From Acidobacteriota bacterium (GTDB lineage: Bacteria; Acidobacteriota; Terriglobia; Terriglobales; Acidobacteriaceae), in contig QIAN01000090.1 of the NCBI GenBank assembly GCA_003225005.1, positions 1-37,254 of the forward strand: a stretch of DNA of 37,254 nucleotides, written 5' to 3'. Of the stretch, positions 27,622 to 35,430 are shown one piece after another (within the stretch, counting starts at the first letter, position 1; each line of letters opens with the position of its first letter). The notes under the pieces are model-generated. The model saw nothing but the letters and a program-made list of their open reading frames with translations, ran no database searches and was not told the origin of the DNA. The translations under genes and the position numbers were made by a program.

Positions 27622-28044
27622 GCAATGGTCGCCCGAGAGCACGATCGACTTGATGGACTCCCAAGAGATCGCGACCGGAATCCTTTCGCTGACCGCTCCG
27701 GGCATCGTCGGCTTTGAGAATAGTGAACGACGGGAGATTGCTCGCCTCGTCAACGAATCCACCGCTGCGGCACGGCTGATCGAACTCATGGGACATACAG
27801 TCAGGTATTGTCGTTTTCCGGCCACAGGTCCTCGAGACGGGATACCGCTGAGGTTGCGGCACTCAGGATTTTCAATTGTTGGTGCACCACCTGGCTGCTA
27901 CGCGAAGCAATTCCGATCAAGACGCACGACTGTCATGTGTCGGAACACTTCGTTAATGGGATCAGAGCTCGCTTTCCATGGATCGGCTGCTCTGGTGACA
28001 AATTCGTTGTGTCGAGAGCAGGAGAAGCGTACGATGCGCGAGTC
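27622..28044. other. Non-coding stretch upstream of the molybdenum-enzyme operon
   Basis: Several frames are open here, but none shows protein-like composition or a ribosome site. A weak promoter-like pair (TTGTGT at 28007-28012, 17 bases, TACGAT at 28030-28035) lies just before the repeats at 28045, pointing toward the operon. Confidence 0.35.
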
Positions 28045-28097
28045 AGAGGTCCCAATCGGAAATTCTGGTTAGAGGTCCAAATCGGAAATTCCGATTT
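28045..28097 (+). promoter_or_regulatory. Direct repeat and perfect palindrome upstream of the molybdenum operon (probable operator)
   Basis: AGAGGTCC(C/A)AATCGGAAATTC occurs twice, at 28045-28065 and 28071-28091, 26 bases apart with one mismatch. The second copy extends into a perfect palindrome, AAATCGGAA-A-TTCCGATTT (28079-28097). The first copy has the same left arm but an imperfect right arm. It lies 52 bases before the ATG at 28150 and just after a weak promoter-like pair, a typical place for a repressor or activator site. No regulator gene sits next to it. Confidence 0.55.
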
Positions 28098-28149
28098 ATA
28101 GTCCACGCGCCGCGAAGCCGACGTTGGATGCGAGAGGAGGGACCTAGAG

Positions 28150-28794
28150 ATGAGCGACATCGAAGATCCAAAAACGATTGAGTGCCCGCCAAATACGCTC
28201 ACACGACGCGACCTAATAAAGAGAGTAATCGTAGGCGGCGTGGCCGTCTCCTCCGCAAGCTATCTTTTCCGCGCCTCCACTCTATTGCGCCAGTCTGCTC
28301 CCGGCACGGGTGAAAGGCTGCTCACCATCAACGTCAACGGGCAGCAGCGGCGGGCAGACGTTATGAAACAAGAAACGCTGGCCTGGACGCTCCGCCACAA
28401 ACTGGGGCTGACCGGCACGAAACTGGGCTGCGATCGAGCCGAATGCGGCTCTTGCACCGTGCTGATTGACGGCGTGCCGCACTATTCCTGCTCGGTGCTG
28501 ACACACACGGTGCGCGATAGGAAAGTCCTGACGATAGAAGGGCTGGCGAGCTCTGACGGAACGCTGCACCCGGTCCAGCAAGGCGTCATCGACGAACAAG
28601 GATTCCAGTGCGCGTTCTGCATGCCGGGCTTCATCATGGCGGCGGTGGCATTCCTGAAGACGAATCCCAACCCCACCCGGAGCGAACTGGCACAGGGCCT
28701 TTCGGGGAATCTGTGCCGGTGCCAGGACTACGACAAGATTCTTACCGCGATGATGCGCGGCGCAGAGAACATGAGGGGGGCAAGCCGTGTCTAA
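28150..28794 (+). CDS. Tat-exported (2Fe-2S)-binding subunit of a xanthine-dehydrogenase-type enzyme
   Basis: Small subunit of a molybdenum hydroxylase, 214 residues. A twin-arginine signal (LTRRDLIKRVIVGGVAV, Arg19-Arg20) predicts export of the folded complex. The ferredoxin domain (about 56-130) has Cys94, Cys99, Cys102 and Cys114 in GCDRAECGSCTVLIDG...HYSC; the helical domain holds the second cluster with Cys154, Cys157, Cys189 and Cys191 in QCAFCMPG and LCRCQDY. All eight ligands are present. GAGGAGGG precedes the ATG. The gene overlaps the Mo subunit by 8 bases. It passes electrons from the molybdenum centre to FAD. Confidence 0.93.
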   Translation: MSDIEDPKTIECPPNTLTRRDLIKRVIVGGVAVSSASYLFRASTLLRQSAPGTGERLLTINVNGQQRRADVMKQETLAWTLRHKLGLTGTKLGCDRAECGSCTVLIDGVPHYSCSVLTHTVRDRKVLTIEGLASSDGTLHPVQQGVIDEQGFQCAFCMPGFIMAAVAFLKTNPNPTRSELAQGLSGNLCRCQDYDKILTAMMRGAENMRGASRV

Positions 28795-31333
28795 GGGAGA
28801 TACTGGATCTGTCGAAACGACTCCGCGCGTGTACGGGGCTGGACACAAATTGATCGGCAAGAATTACGTAACGGCTGACCTTTACGCGAAGGTTACTGGG
28901 CAGGCAAAGTACGCGGAGGACTTTCACGCCGAAGGAATGCTGTTCTGCAAGCTGCTCCTCAGCCCCTTGCCGCATGCGCGCGTGAAGCACCTCGACGTAC
29001 GCCAAGCGCTGGCAATGCCCGGCGTGAAAGCGATTCTCACGGCCGACGAACTTCCACCTCCCGCCGATACGCTCACCGACAATGGTACGGTGATTCGGGC
29101 CAACCCAAAGAGCGAGCGGGCGCTCACCATGGAACCGCTCTACCAAGGCGAACCGATTCTCGCTGTGGCCGCGGTCGATGAGTTCACTGCCGCTGAAGCG
29201 ATTGAAAAGATTCGAATCGAGTTCGAACCTCTTCCCTTCGCCATCGACCCGCTCGATACCTTGCGGCCCGGTGGTCCCAATCCCAGAACGGACGGAAACA
29301 TTTGGGTGCAGTCTCCGACACCGCCGGCCGTCGTGGGAGCTCCGCCGCCGGCCCCTCCGCCTCCCACGATCGGAGCGCTCAAGTGGACCGAGGCGGAGTT
29401 CGCCGACGCGAAGTACGGGCGTCTACCGATGGGGAAAACGCCCGATGAATGGTCCTTCGGTGACATCGAAGCGGGGTTCAAGGATGCGGCGCTGGTGCTC
29501 GATGAAACGTTTGTGACACCGGACACGAGCCATCAGCCGCTTGAGACGCGCAGTGCGCTGGCGTACTGGCAGAACGGGAAGGTCTACGTTCACACCGGCA
29601 CGCAGAGCACCGCGCAAACTGTTCCTGCCATCGCGAGATGGTTGAACATTGATGTGAGCAAAGTTGTCCTCGTCAGCGAATATACCGGAGGCGGCTTCGG
29701 CAGCAAGGTCACTGCGGGCGTTTCGCTGATTATTCCTGCGCTCCTATCGAAGAAGGCCAATGCGCCGGTGATGATGCGGATCAGCCGGGAGGAGGAGACT
29801 TTCATCGGCCGCGCGCGGCCCAGTCTGCTAGGGCGGATGAAAGTCGGCTTTTCCAAGGACGGGCGGATCATCGCGCTCGACATGTTCGTTATCTCCAACA
29901 ACGGCCCCTATGACGCAAACGGCGATGTCCCCACATCGGGCCGTATCGTGTCGCTCCTCTACCAACCGGTAGCCATGCGCTGGCGTGGAGTCACTATGCT
30001 GACGAATACGCCGCCCAGAAGTGCGCAGAGCGCGCCTGGGGGCCTGCAGGGCATCGTTATTATGGAGCCGATCATCGCGAAAGCGGCGCGCAAGCTCGGG
30101 CTCGACCAAGTCGCCATCCGACGAGTCAATTGTCCGGAGGGCAAGGCGCCATTCGGGCCGGAAGTGAAAGGCAAGCGGCCTTACGCGACAAGCGCGTTCC
30201 TCAGGGAAGCCCTCGACCGCGGGGCAGAGCAGTTCAAATGGAGTGAGAGGGTCGCGCGCACGCCGAAGCGGATCGGCACAAAGGTGCGCGGCGTCGGCGT
30301 ATCGCTCAGCTGTTATGTTGGCGGCACGGTCGGATTCGATGGTCTTCTCGTTATCAAGCCGGATGGCCGTGTGAACTTCCAGTCCGGAATCGGCAACCTG
30401 GGAACAGAGTCTGTCATCGACGTACATCGCGCGGGAGCCGAAGTTCTCGGAGTACCGTGGGAGAAGTGCGACGTTACATGGGGCGACTCGTCCAAAAACC
30501 TCCCTTTCACCTGCGTCTCCGGCGGCAGCCAGACGACTCACGCGATGACACGCGCTGCCTACGCGACAGCGATGGATGCCCGGCAAAAACTCAAGGAGAT
30601 TGCAGCCAAGAAGCTCGGCGGCAAGCCAGAGAATTACGATGTTGCCAACGAGCGCGTATTTCGCAAGGGCGGTGGCGCCGGCATGACTCTGGCACAGGCC
30701 GCGAAGTACGCGATTCAACTCGGCGGCATCTACGATGGCCACGAAGTATCCGCCGACCTCAACAGGCGGACTAAGGCGTCGGCGGTGGCGCTCGCTGGAC
30801 AGGGCCTTTTGGCGGCCGCGAAGGACAATTACCCGCGCGATGGAGTGACATTTTCCTACATTGCCAGCTTTTCCGAGGTCGAAGTGGATGTGGAGACCGG
30901 CAAGTACAACATCGTCGATTTCCTCGCCTACGCCGATGTGGGCTCGGTAATTCATCCCCGGTCTCTTGGCGGCCAAGTGCTAGGCCGGTCCATTCTGGGG
31001 ATTGGGCATGCGATCGGACAGAAGTGGGTGTACGACCCGCACTACGGCGCAATGCTTTCGACGCGCTTTTACCAGAGCAAGCCGCCAACAATTTTGGACG
31101 TGCCCGTCGATATGCAATGGGCGGCGCTCGATATTCCCGATCCGGAAACACCGGTCGGCGCCCGCGGTGTGGGCGAACCGCCCGTTGGAGGCGGGTGCGC
31201 CTCCATCTTAAACGCGCTTTCGGATGCCCTTGGTGATGAGATTTTTCAGCGCGCGCCCGTCAACGCGGACACCATTCTCACGTCCCTCGAAGCGGGACGC
31301 CCCATGCAACATCCCCTAATGGCGCACATTTAG
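28787..31333 (+). CDS. Xanthine dehydrogenase family protein, molybdopterin-binding subunit
   Basis: Catalytic subunit of 848 residues with the molybdopterin-cytosine-dinucleotide fold. The N-terminal aldehyde-oxidase a/b hammerhead domain (about 25-155) is followed by an unusual proline-rich linker (about 177-193) and an inserted segment, then the Mo-binding domain: GGGFGSK at 301-307, TPPRSAQSAPGGLQG, QSGIGNLGTESVIDV, and GVGEPP (about 794-799), which carries the catalytic glutamate. No signal peptide of its own, so it would be exported by hitch-hiking on the Tat-tagged small subunit. The start is GTG inside the small-subunit gene, overlapping by 8 bases. The residues facing the substrate do not match the CO dehydrogenase loop (AYRCSF); the substrate cannot be told from sequence, and aldehydes, N-heterocycles or aromatics are possible. 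Confidence 0.92.
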   Translation: MSKGDTGSVETTPRVYGAGHKLIGKNYVTADLYAKVTGQAKYAEDFHAEGMLFCKLLLSPLPHARVKHLDVRQALAMPGVKAILTADELPPPADTLTDNGTVIRANPKSERALTMEPLYQGEPILAVAAVDEFTAAEAIEKIRIEFEPLPFAIDPLDTLRPGGPNPRTDGNIWVQSPTPPAVVGAPPPAPPPPTIGALKWTEAEFADAKYGRLPMGKTPDEWSFGDIEAGFKDAALVLDETFVTPDTSHQPLETRSALAYWQNGKVYVHTGTQSTAQTVPAIARWLNIDVSKVVLVSEYTGGGFGSKVTAGVSLIIPALLSKKANAPVMMRISREEETFIGRARPSLLGRMKVGFSKDGRIIALDMFVISNNGPYDANGDVPTSGRIVSLLYQPVAMRWRGVTMLTNTPPRSAQSAPGGLQGIVIMEPIIAKAARKLGLDQVAIRRVNCPEGKAPFGPEVKGKRPYATSAFLREALDRGAEQFKWSERVARTPKRIGTKVRGVGVSLSCYVGGTVGFDGLLVIKPDGRVNFQSGIGNLGTESVIDVHRAGAEVLGVPWEKCDVTWGDSSKNLPFTCVSGGSQTTHAMTRAAYATAMDARQKLKEIAAKKLGGKPENYDVANERVFRKGGGAGMTLAQAAKYAIQLGGIYDGHEVSADLNRRTKASAVALAGQGLLAAAKDNYPRDGVTFSYIASFSEVEVDVETGKYNIVDFLAYADVGSVIHPRSLGGQVLGRSILGIGHAIGQKWVYDPHYGAMLSTRFYQSKPPTILDVPVDMQWAALDIPDPETPVGARGVGEPPVGGGCASILNALSDALGDEIFQRAPVNADTILTSLEAGRPMQHPLMAHI

Positions 31334-31355
31334 TGGGGAGGCGAAAGGCGAGGCC

Positions 31356-32369
31356 ATGGCTGTGATCCGAGACGTCATGCCGGCTTTCGAGCTGGTTCAG
31401 CCGAACTCTATTACTGATGCGCAGAAGGTGCTCGAGCAACAGGGCGAGAGCTGGGTGCTGGCCGGAGGCATGGATAGCTTCGACTGGCTCAAGGACCGCA
31501 TCAAGAAACCAAGGGTGGTGGTCGATTTGAGCGGGATCGCGGAACTCAAGGGGGTTCGCGCCACCGCCGACGGCATCGAGATCGGAGCAATGACCACGCT
31601 GACGGAAGTAGTCGAGCATGCGGTCATCAGAGAGAAGTACAAGCTGCTGGCGGAGAGCGCGGAATTGGTGGCCTCGCCGCAGATTCGGAACCAGGGCACG
31701 CTTGGCGGCAACGTGTCTCAGGATGCTCGATGCTGGTATTACCGCGCCGGTTGGCCTTGCTACCGCGCCGGCGGGAACATCTGCTATGCCGATACGCCGG
31801 AAGGCCGCAACCGGGAGCACGCGATTCTGCATGCGGACCGCTGCGTGGCCGTGAATCCGTCTGACTCTGCTCCCGCGCTTATTGCGCTCGATGCCAAATT
31901 CGTGATTCGCACTGCCAAGGGTGAGCGCGTGGTGGACGCCGAGGACTACTTCATCGGACCTGAAATCGATATCACCCGGCTGCACATTTTGAAGCCCGGG
32001 GACCTGCTGACGGCCATTCGTATTCCATCCACATGGGCTGGCGCGCGATTCTATTTTGAGAAAGTCCGGGACCGGAATGTGTGGGACTTTCCGCTGCTCA
32101 ACGTGGCCTCAGCAATGGTGGTGCCAAGTGGCAGCATCGAGCGAATCCGCATTGCGGTGAACGGCGCCGCCGCTCGTCCTCTGCGCTTGAAGGTCGTCGA
32201 AGACGCGGTCCGCGGCAAACCACCGAATGCTGCAACCGGAGAAATGGCGGGGAAACTGGCAGTGATGGGAGCTGTCCCCTTGCAGTTCAATGCATACAAG
32301 ATCCCGCTGATGAGGAATCTGGTGAAGCGCGCCATCGGAGGAGTGCAGGAGGCAACATGGACCTCCTAG
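31356..32369 (+). CDS. FAD-binding subunit of the xanthine-dehydrogenase-type enzyme, with four-cysteine loop
   Basis: Medium (M) subunit, 337 residues, PCMH-type FAD domain: VLAGGMDSF at 34-42 and SPQIRNQGTLGGNV at 107-120 bind FAD, and a CO-dehydrogenase flavoprotein C-terminal domain begins near 220. Between them is a loop with Cys126, Cys135, Cys143 and Cys163 (CWYYRAGWPC, GGNICYAD, HADRC). A comparable cysteine loop in 4-hydroxybenzoyl-CoA reductase beta subunit holds an extra [4Fe-4S] cluster, so one is likely here (inference). GGCGAGG precedes the ATG 22 bases after the Mo subunit. Overlaps the next gene by 13 bases. Confidence 0.92.
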   Translation: MAVIRDVMPAFELVQPNSITDAQKVLEQQGESWVLAGGMDSFDWLKDRIKKPRVVVDLSGIAELKGVRATADGIEIGAMTTLTEVVEHAVIREKYKLLAESAELVASPQIRNQGTLGGNVSQDARCWYYRAGWPCYRAGGNICYADTPEGRNREHAILHADRCVAVNPSDSAPALIALDAKFVIRTAKGERVVDAEDYFIGPEIDITRLHILKPGDLLTAIRIPSTWAGARFYFEKVRDRNVWDFPLLNVASAMVVPSGSIERIRIAVNGAAARPLRLKVVEDAVRGKPPNAATGEMAGKLAVMGAVPLQFNAYKIPLMRNLVKRAIGGVQEATWTS

Positions 32370-33229
32370 AGTGGGCCAGAAATCCGTGGGGGCAGAATAT
32401 CCCGATCCACATTGCTTGGTTCTTGATATGGGTAGCAGCGATTGCCGGATTGCTCTTCCTAATGGTTCACGCCACTTATATCCGGTATTTCGCCAAGGCC
32501 AGGGCCTTTGCGAACACCGACTCACCTGTGGTCGCGGCGCGCATACCTGAGCATGTGCCCAGGCACTCGCTGACCGCGCGGATGTTCCGCTGGGTTATGG
32601 CCGCCTCCATGTTCACGCTGCTATTCACCGCCTTTCTCCCGAAGGTGGGTTTTCAGTTCGACTGGGTCACTTATCATTGGATCGCAGGCTCCGTATTGAC
32701 CGTGTCCATCCTCTTTCACATCATTCACGCGTCTTTTTTTATGGATTTCTGGTCGATCTGGCCGGACAGGATTGATCTGCGGGACGCTGGGAGAAGAATT
32801 CTACGGTTTGTCGGGAAGCCTGCGCCACCGCCGGACAGATTCGCCAAGTATCCCCTGGAGAACAAGCTCTACCACGGCGCTATCATTGCCGCAGGTCTGT
32901 CCTCGATCGTAACCGGCGTGTTCATGATGTTTCGCGTACGCACGATTTTTTTTCCGCGCAATCCGTATCTGTTCAACGACATGACCTGGGGCCTGATGTA
33001 CGTGCTGCACGGGCTCGCGGGCGTCGGATTGATCTCGTTGATCATGGCGCATGTTTACTTTGGGCTGCGGCCGGAGAAACGCGCCATTACCAAGTCGATG
33101 ATCTCCGGCTGGATGAGCCGCGACTTCTATCTAAAGGAACACGATCCGGCGCGATGGCCGGTTGAAACTTCCGCGCCACCTGCGAGATCCCAGGGAGCAA
33201 GGACCGAGGGGTTAACCGATGCTGGCTGA
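32357..33229 (+). CDS. Membrane cytochrome b subunit (formate dehydrogenase gamma/FdnI-like)
   Basis: Integral membrane protein of 290 residues starting at the ATG at 32357 (GGAGG five bases before it); a longer upstream frame from 32081 is a shadow of the FAD gene. Five hydrophobic helices at about 17-38, 78-95, 105-128, 170-192 and 212-236. Histidines suited to ligate two b hemes: His70 (RHSLTARMFRW), His107, His121/His124 (FHIIHASFF), His173, and His218 and His232 separated by 13 residues, the same spacing as the FdnI pair His155/His169. The family passes electrons from a periplasmic enzyme to quinone. Gene overlaps on both sides with the Mo operon argue that it anchors this enzyme to the membrane. 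Confidence 0.88.
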   Translation: MDLLEWARNPWGQNIPIHIAWFLIWVAAIAGLLFLMVHATYIRYFAKARAFANTDSPVVAARIPEHVPRHSLTARMFRWVMAASMFTLLFTAFLPKVGFQFDWVTYHWIAGSVLTVSILFHIIHASFFMDFWSIWPDRIDLRDAGRRILRFVGKPAPPPDRFAKYPLENKLYHGAIIAAGLSSIVTGVFMMFRVRTIFFPRNPYLFNDMTWGLMYVLHGLAGVGLISLIMAHVYFGLRPEKRAITKSMISGWMSRDFYLKEHDPARWPVETSAPPARSQGARTEGLTDAG

Positions 33230-33602
33230 TATCTCGGAACGCGCGGCACAAGGTCTTCCCCGTGACGAAAGCAGCCAGTCCGGCGGACAGGGCCGCGAAT
33301 ATTTGGGCCGTGCCGTGAGAGCGATGTCTGGTCTGGCAGAGAGCTGTGCAACGGCGGTTAAACAAGAACGCCTTGAGCCGGCCCAACGATACCACGCATT
33401 CTTTGCGGTGCTTGACCACGACGCACACGACTCGCTCGCCGCGGTTGAGCTGGTTCTCGCACAATCCACCATCAGCTCTCAATTGATCGACAATCTGAAC
33501 GCGTCCATCCATCTCCGCGCGCTGCTCACAGATATGTTTCTTCTAAGTGAGATTGTAAAGACTCAACGCACACCGGCAAAGCCGATGGCTTCGGGCGGTT
33601 AG
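33219..33602 (+). CDS. Hypothetical protein, last gene of the molybdenum operon
   Basis: Soluble protein of 127 residues, unrecognised. It starts at an ATG that overlaps the cytochrome b stop by 11 bases, which strongly supports co-translation. Predicted mostly helical, with one cysteine (Cys43), three histidines in AQRYHAFFAVLDHDAHDSL (about 56-74), and a C-terminal helix IHLRALLTDMFLLSEIVKTQ. No signal peptide or membrane segment, so it would stay in the cytoplasm, perhaps as a maturation or assembly factor for the exported complex (guess from position only). Confidence 0.7.
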   Translation: MLADISERAAQGLPRDESSQSGGQGREYLGRAVRAMSGLAESCATAVKQERLEPAQRYHAFFAVLDHDAHDSLAAVELVLAQSTISSQLIDNLNASIHLRALLTDMFLLSEIVKTQRTPAKPMASGG

Positions 33603-33707
33603 GATTTCCGTCTTCGCGATTTTCGGACGAATGAAAACCAGGGACAAACGCCTTCACGCCAAATCCACGACCGCGTCGTGATCCATTGCCACTCTGTCCC
33701 TCGCGTA

Positions 33708-33980
33708 GAGACCTGCTCGATTCTGACCACCAGCCCAAATGTCGTGACTTCAGCCGTTCACGACCGCATGCCAGTCATTATTGATCCAGACAGCTACGAA
33801 ATATGGCTCGATCCTGGAATGAGGGACGTGACTACGGCGTCCGAGCTGCTGAAGCCTTACGATGCTCGGCCGATGCGATGTTATCCTATAAGCACTCGCA
33901 TCAATCACGTCGCCAACGACGACGAGGAATGCTCCGCACCCGTGGAACTCACCCAGTCTCAGCCTAGCCTCTTTTTGTAG
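33708..33980 (+). pseudogene. SRAP (YedK/HMCES-type) protein, C-terminal fragment
   Basis: The frame reads ETCSILTTSPNVVTSAVHDR, then MPVIIDPDSYEIWLDPG and ELLKPYDARPMRCYPISTRI with NHVANDDEECSAPVEL, the C-terminal half of the SOS-response-associated peptidase family that crosslinks to abasic DNA. The N-terminal half with the essential Cys2 and the active-site asparagine and glutamate is missing; upstream sequence is unrelated. It is therefore a non-functional remnant, about 105 bases after the molybdenum operon. Confidence 0.7.
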
Positions 33981-34036
33981 GCGGACTGTCTGGGTAGGTG
34001 CGACGATTGCCGGGACCGCGAGGTGAAATCAGAAAA

Positions 34037-34064
34037 CCCGTGCTAGCGAGGACGCCAGCGCGGG
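34037..34064 (-). terminator. Stem-loop terminator
   Basis: CCCGTGCTAGCG (34037-34048) and CGCCAGCGCGGG (34053-34064) pair over 12 bases with two G-T wobbles and an AGGA loop. On the minus strand the stem is followed by TTTTCT. It fits a factor-independent terminator for the small frame ending at 34076 and the LysR-type gene upstream of it. Confidence 0.6.
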
Positions 34065-34075
34065 CTTAGCGCTGG

Positions 34076-34288
34076 TCAGTACTCGCTTGGTAAGTGGATT
34101 ACGTTGTTGGCAAAGTACAGTTGATCTCATCCAGCGGAAAATCCGTGTGCTCGATCTCCTTGGTGAGCAGGATGTTGCAGTTGCCATCATCACACGTAAG
34201 CGTAGCGGTCCGGTCGGGACGTACAGACAGGGCGGAGAGATGCAGCGAGGGAGTAGCGGGCAGTTTACGGGTGGCACTCCACGGTCAT
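34076..34288 (-). pseudogene. Small unidentified gene with two frameshifts (about 70 residues)
   Basis: An ATG at 34288 with GGGAG close before it begins MTVECHP. One frame over, the text continues ATRKLPATPSLHLSALSV, RPDRTATLTCDDGNCNILLT, KEIEHTDFPLDEI. A second shift near 34110 gives LYFANNVIHLPSEY and a stop at 34076-34078. The rebuilt protein has two cysteines in TCDDGNCNIL and no membrane segment. It lies between a LysR-type gene and a terminator on the same strand. I do not recognise the family, and reading it as a gene is tentative. Confidence 0.35.
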
Positions 34289-34349
34289 CTCCCGTTCGCG
34301 ATTCCAACCCTTGCAAAAAGCCCGGATTGCCGTTTTTTAAGTTGAAAAC

Positions 34350-35327
34350 TCAAGCGGACAGCGACAACTCCATTTGCTTTGGCGGCCGGCGCTGGGGCGC
34401 ATACTTGCGGAGGAACGATCGGACGAATTCGTTGACTAGCCGAGAATTATCACCCGCTCTCATGATCACATGTGTTTCGAACCACAATGACGTCTCGGAG
34501 AGCGGCTTTACCACTACACGATCACCGCGAAAGCCAAGGGTTGCAGGTTTGGTGAGGATGGCGACGCCAACGTGCTCAGCTACCAAATGAAGCGCCTGTT
34601 GAGCTGCAAGGATATCGTGCGCATATTTCGGAGCGATTCCCTCGCGTCTCGCTGCCTCCATGATTGCATGAACAACTGGGTAAGCTCGTCGAGCAAACAG
34701 AATCCAGTCATCCTTTGCCAAATCTTGGAGCGTGATGTCTTTCTCTTGAGCAGCCGCGCGGATCTGCGGGAGTGCAGCATAAAGAGGTGCCTGCGCGAAT
34801 GCCGCGGTCGTGATCTGAGAATTTTCCAGCGCTGCCGTCACCAACGCCAGATTTAGTTCGCCTGCCATCACACTCCGAACCAGTTCGCTTGAGAATTCGC
34901 TGATGAATTGAATGCGGAGCTTAGGGTACAGGGGCAGGCGAATTGCAAGAATGGCTGAAACCCAGGCTTGGTCGGCCTCGGGCGAGTGGCCGATAGTCAA
35001 AACGCTATCGCTCCCGTCGCGAACAGCATGCCCGAGCTGAACAGCCCGGTCTATGTGCAGGAGCGCTTCCTTGACTTCGGCCTCATCCTCCCAATCCCAA
35101 TTTTGGTCTTGGCCTCGGGAGACTTTCTCGAACTGCTGACAGGCGTCAGCCCATCGGCGTACAAAATCTTTCGATTGAGTAGCGGCAACTTCTTTATTTC
35201 GGCTGAAATTGTGGCAGAGTAATTTTTCTAGGCAAGGCCCAAAGTCGGCGGGGTCAAGAAGTTCATTTGCTAAAATAGCGGCTGCAAAATAGTCATCATT
35301 GGGTTGGGGGTTATTCCATACGCTCAT
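34350..35327 (-). CDS. LysR-type substrate-binding domain protein without helix-turn-helix
   Basis: 325 residues from an ATG at 35327 with a strong GGAGG just before it; a longer frame to 35471 lacks a ribosome site. Residues 95-320 are a LysR effector domain: HIDRAVQLGHAVRDGSD (the linker-helix end), VLTIGHSPEADQAWVSAIL, LRIQFISEFSSELVRSVMAGELNLALVT, then the second lobe to LVNEFVRSFLRKY. The first 90 residues (MSVWNNPQPNDDYFAAAILA, then DFGPCLEKLLCHN) are not the winged helix-turn-helix that normally starts these proteins. It may sense a ligand without binding DNA itself, or be a regulator whose 5' end was swapped. Its neighbours are an unknown small gene and an integrase. Confidence 0.8.
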   Translation of the reverse strand: MSVWNNPQPNDDYFAAAILANELLDPADFGPCLEKLLCHNFSRNKEVAATQSKDFVRRWADACQQFEKVSRGQDQNWDWEDEAEVKEALLHIDRAVQLGHAVRDGSDSVLTIGHSPEADQAWVSAILAIRLPLYPKLRIQFISEFSSELVRSVMAGELNLALVTAALENSQITTAAFAQAPLYAALPQIRAAAQEKDITLQDLAKDDWILFARRAYPVVHAIMEAARREGIAPKYAHDILAAQQALHLVAEHVGVAILTKPATLGFRGDRVVVKPLSETSLWFETHVIMRAGDNSRLVNEFVRSFLRKYAPQRRPPKQMELSLSA

Positions 35328-35379
35328 AGCCCTCCGTTGTAGGATTTTTGCAATCTTTGCTTTTGTAACGATTTGCGCC

Positions 35380-35392
35380 CTAGCTAAGCTAG
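35380..35392. promoter_or_regulatory. Short palindrome upstream of the LysR-type gene
   Basis: CTAGCT-A-AGCTAG is a perfect 13-base palindrome about 53 bases before the start at 35327. It could be a regulator site or a recombination core near the integrase; there is no second copy in the window to support the latter. Confidence 0.3.
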
Positions 35393-35430
35393 TACGACTG
35401 GCTGGGCAATGACGACGGCCACGTCCAGCT

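Noticed and set aside
32081-32356. N-terminal extension of the cytochrome b frame
   Set aside because: Overlaps the FAD subunit out of frame and is arginine-rich; the ATG at 32357 has a strong ribosome site and starts the true protein.
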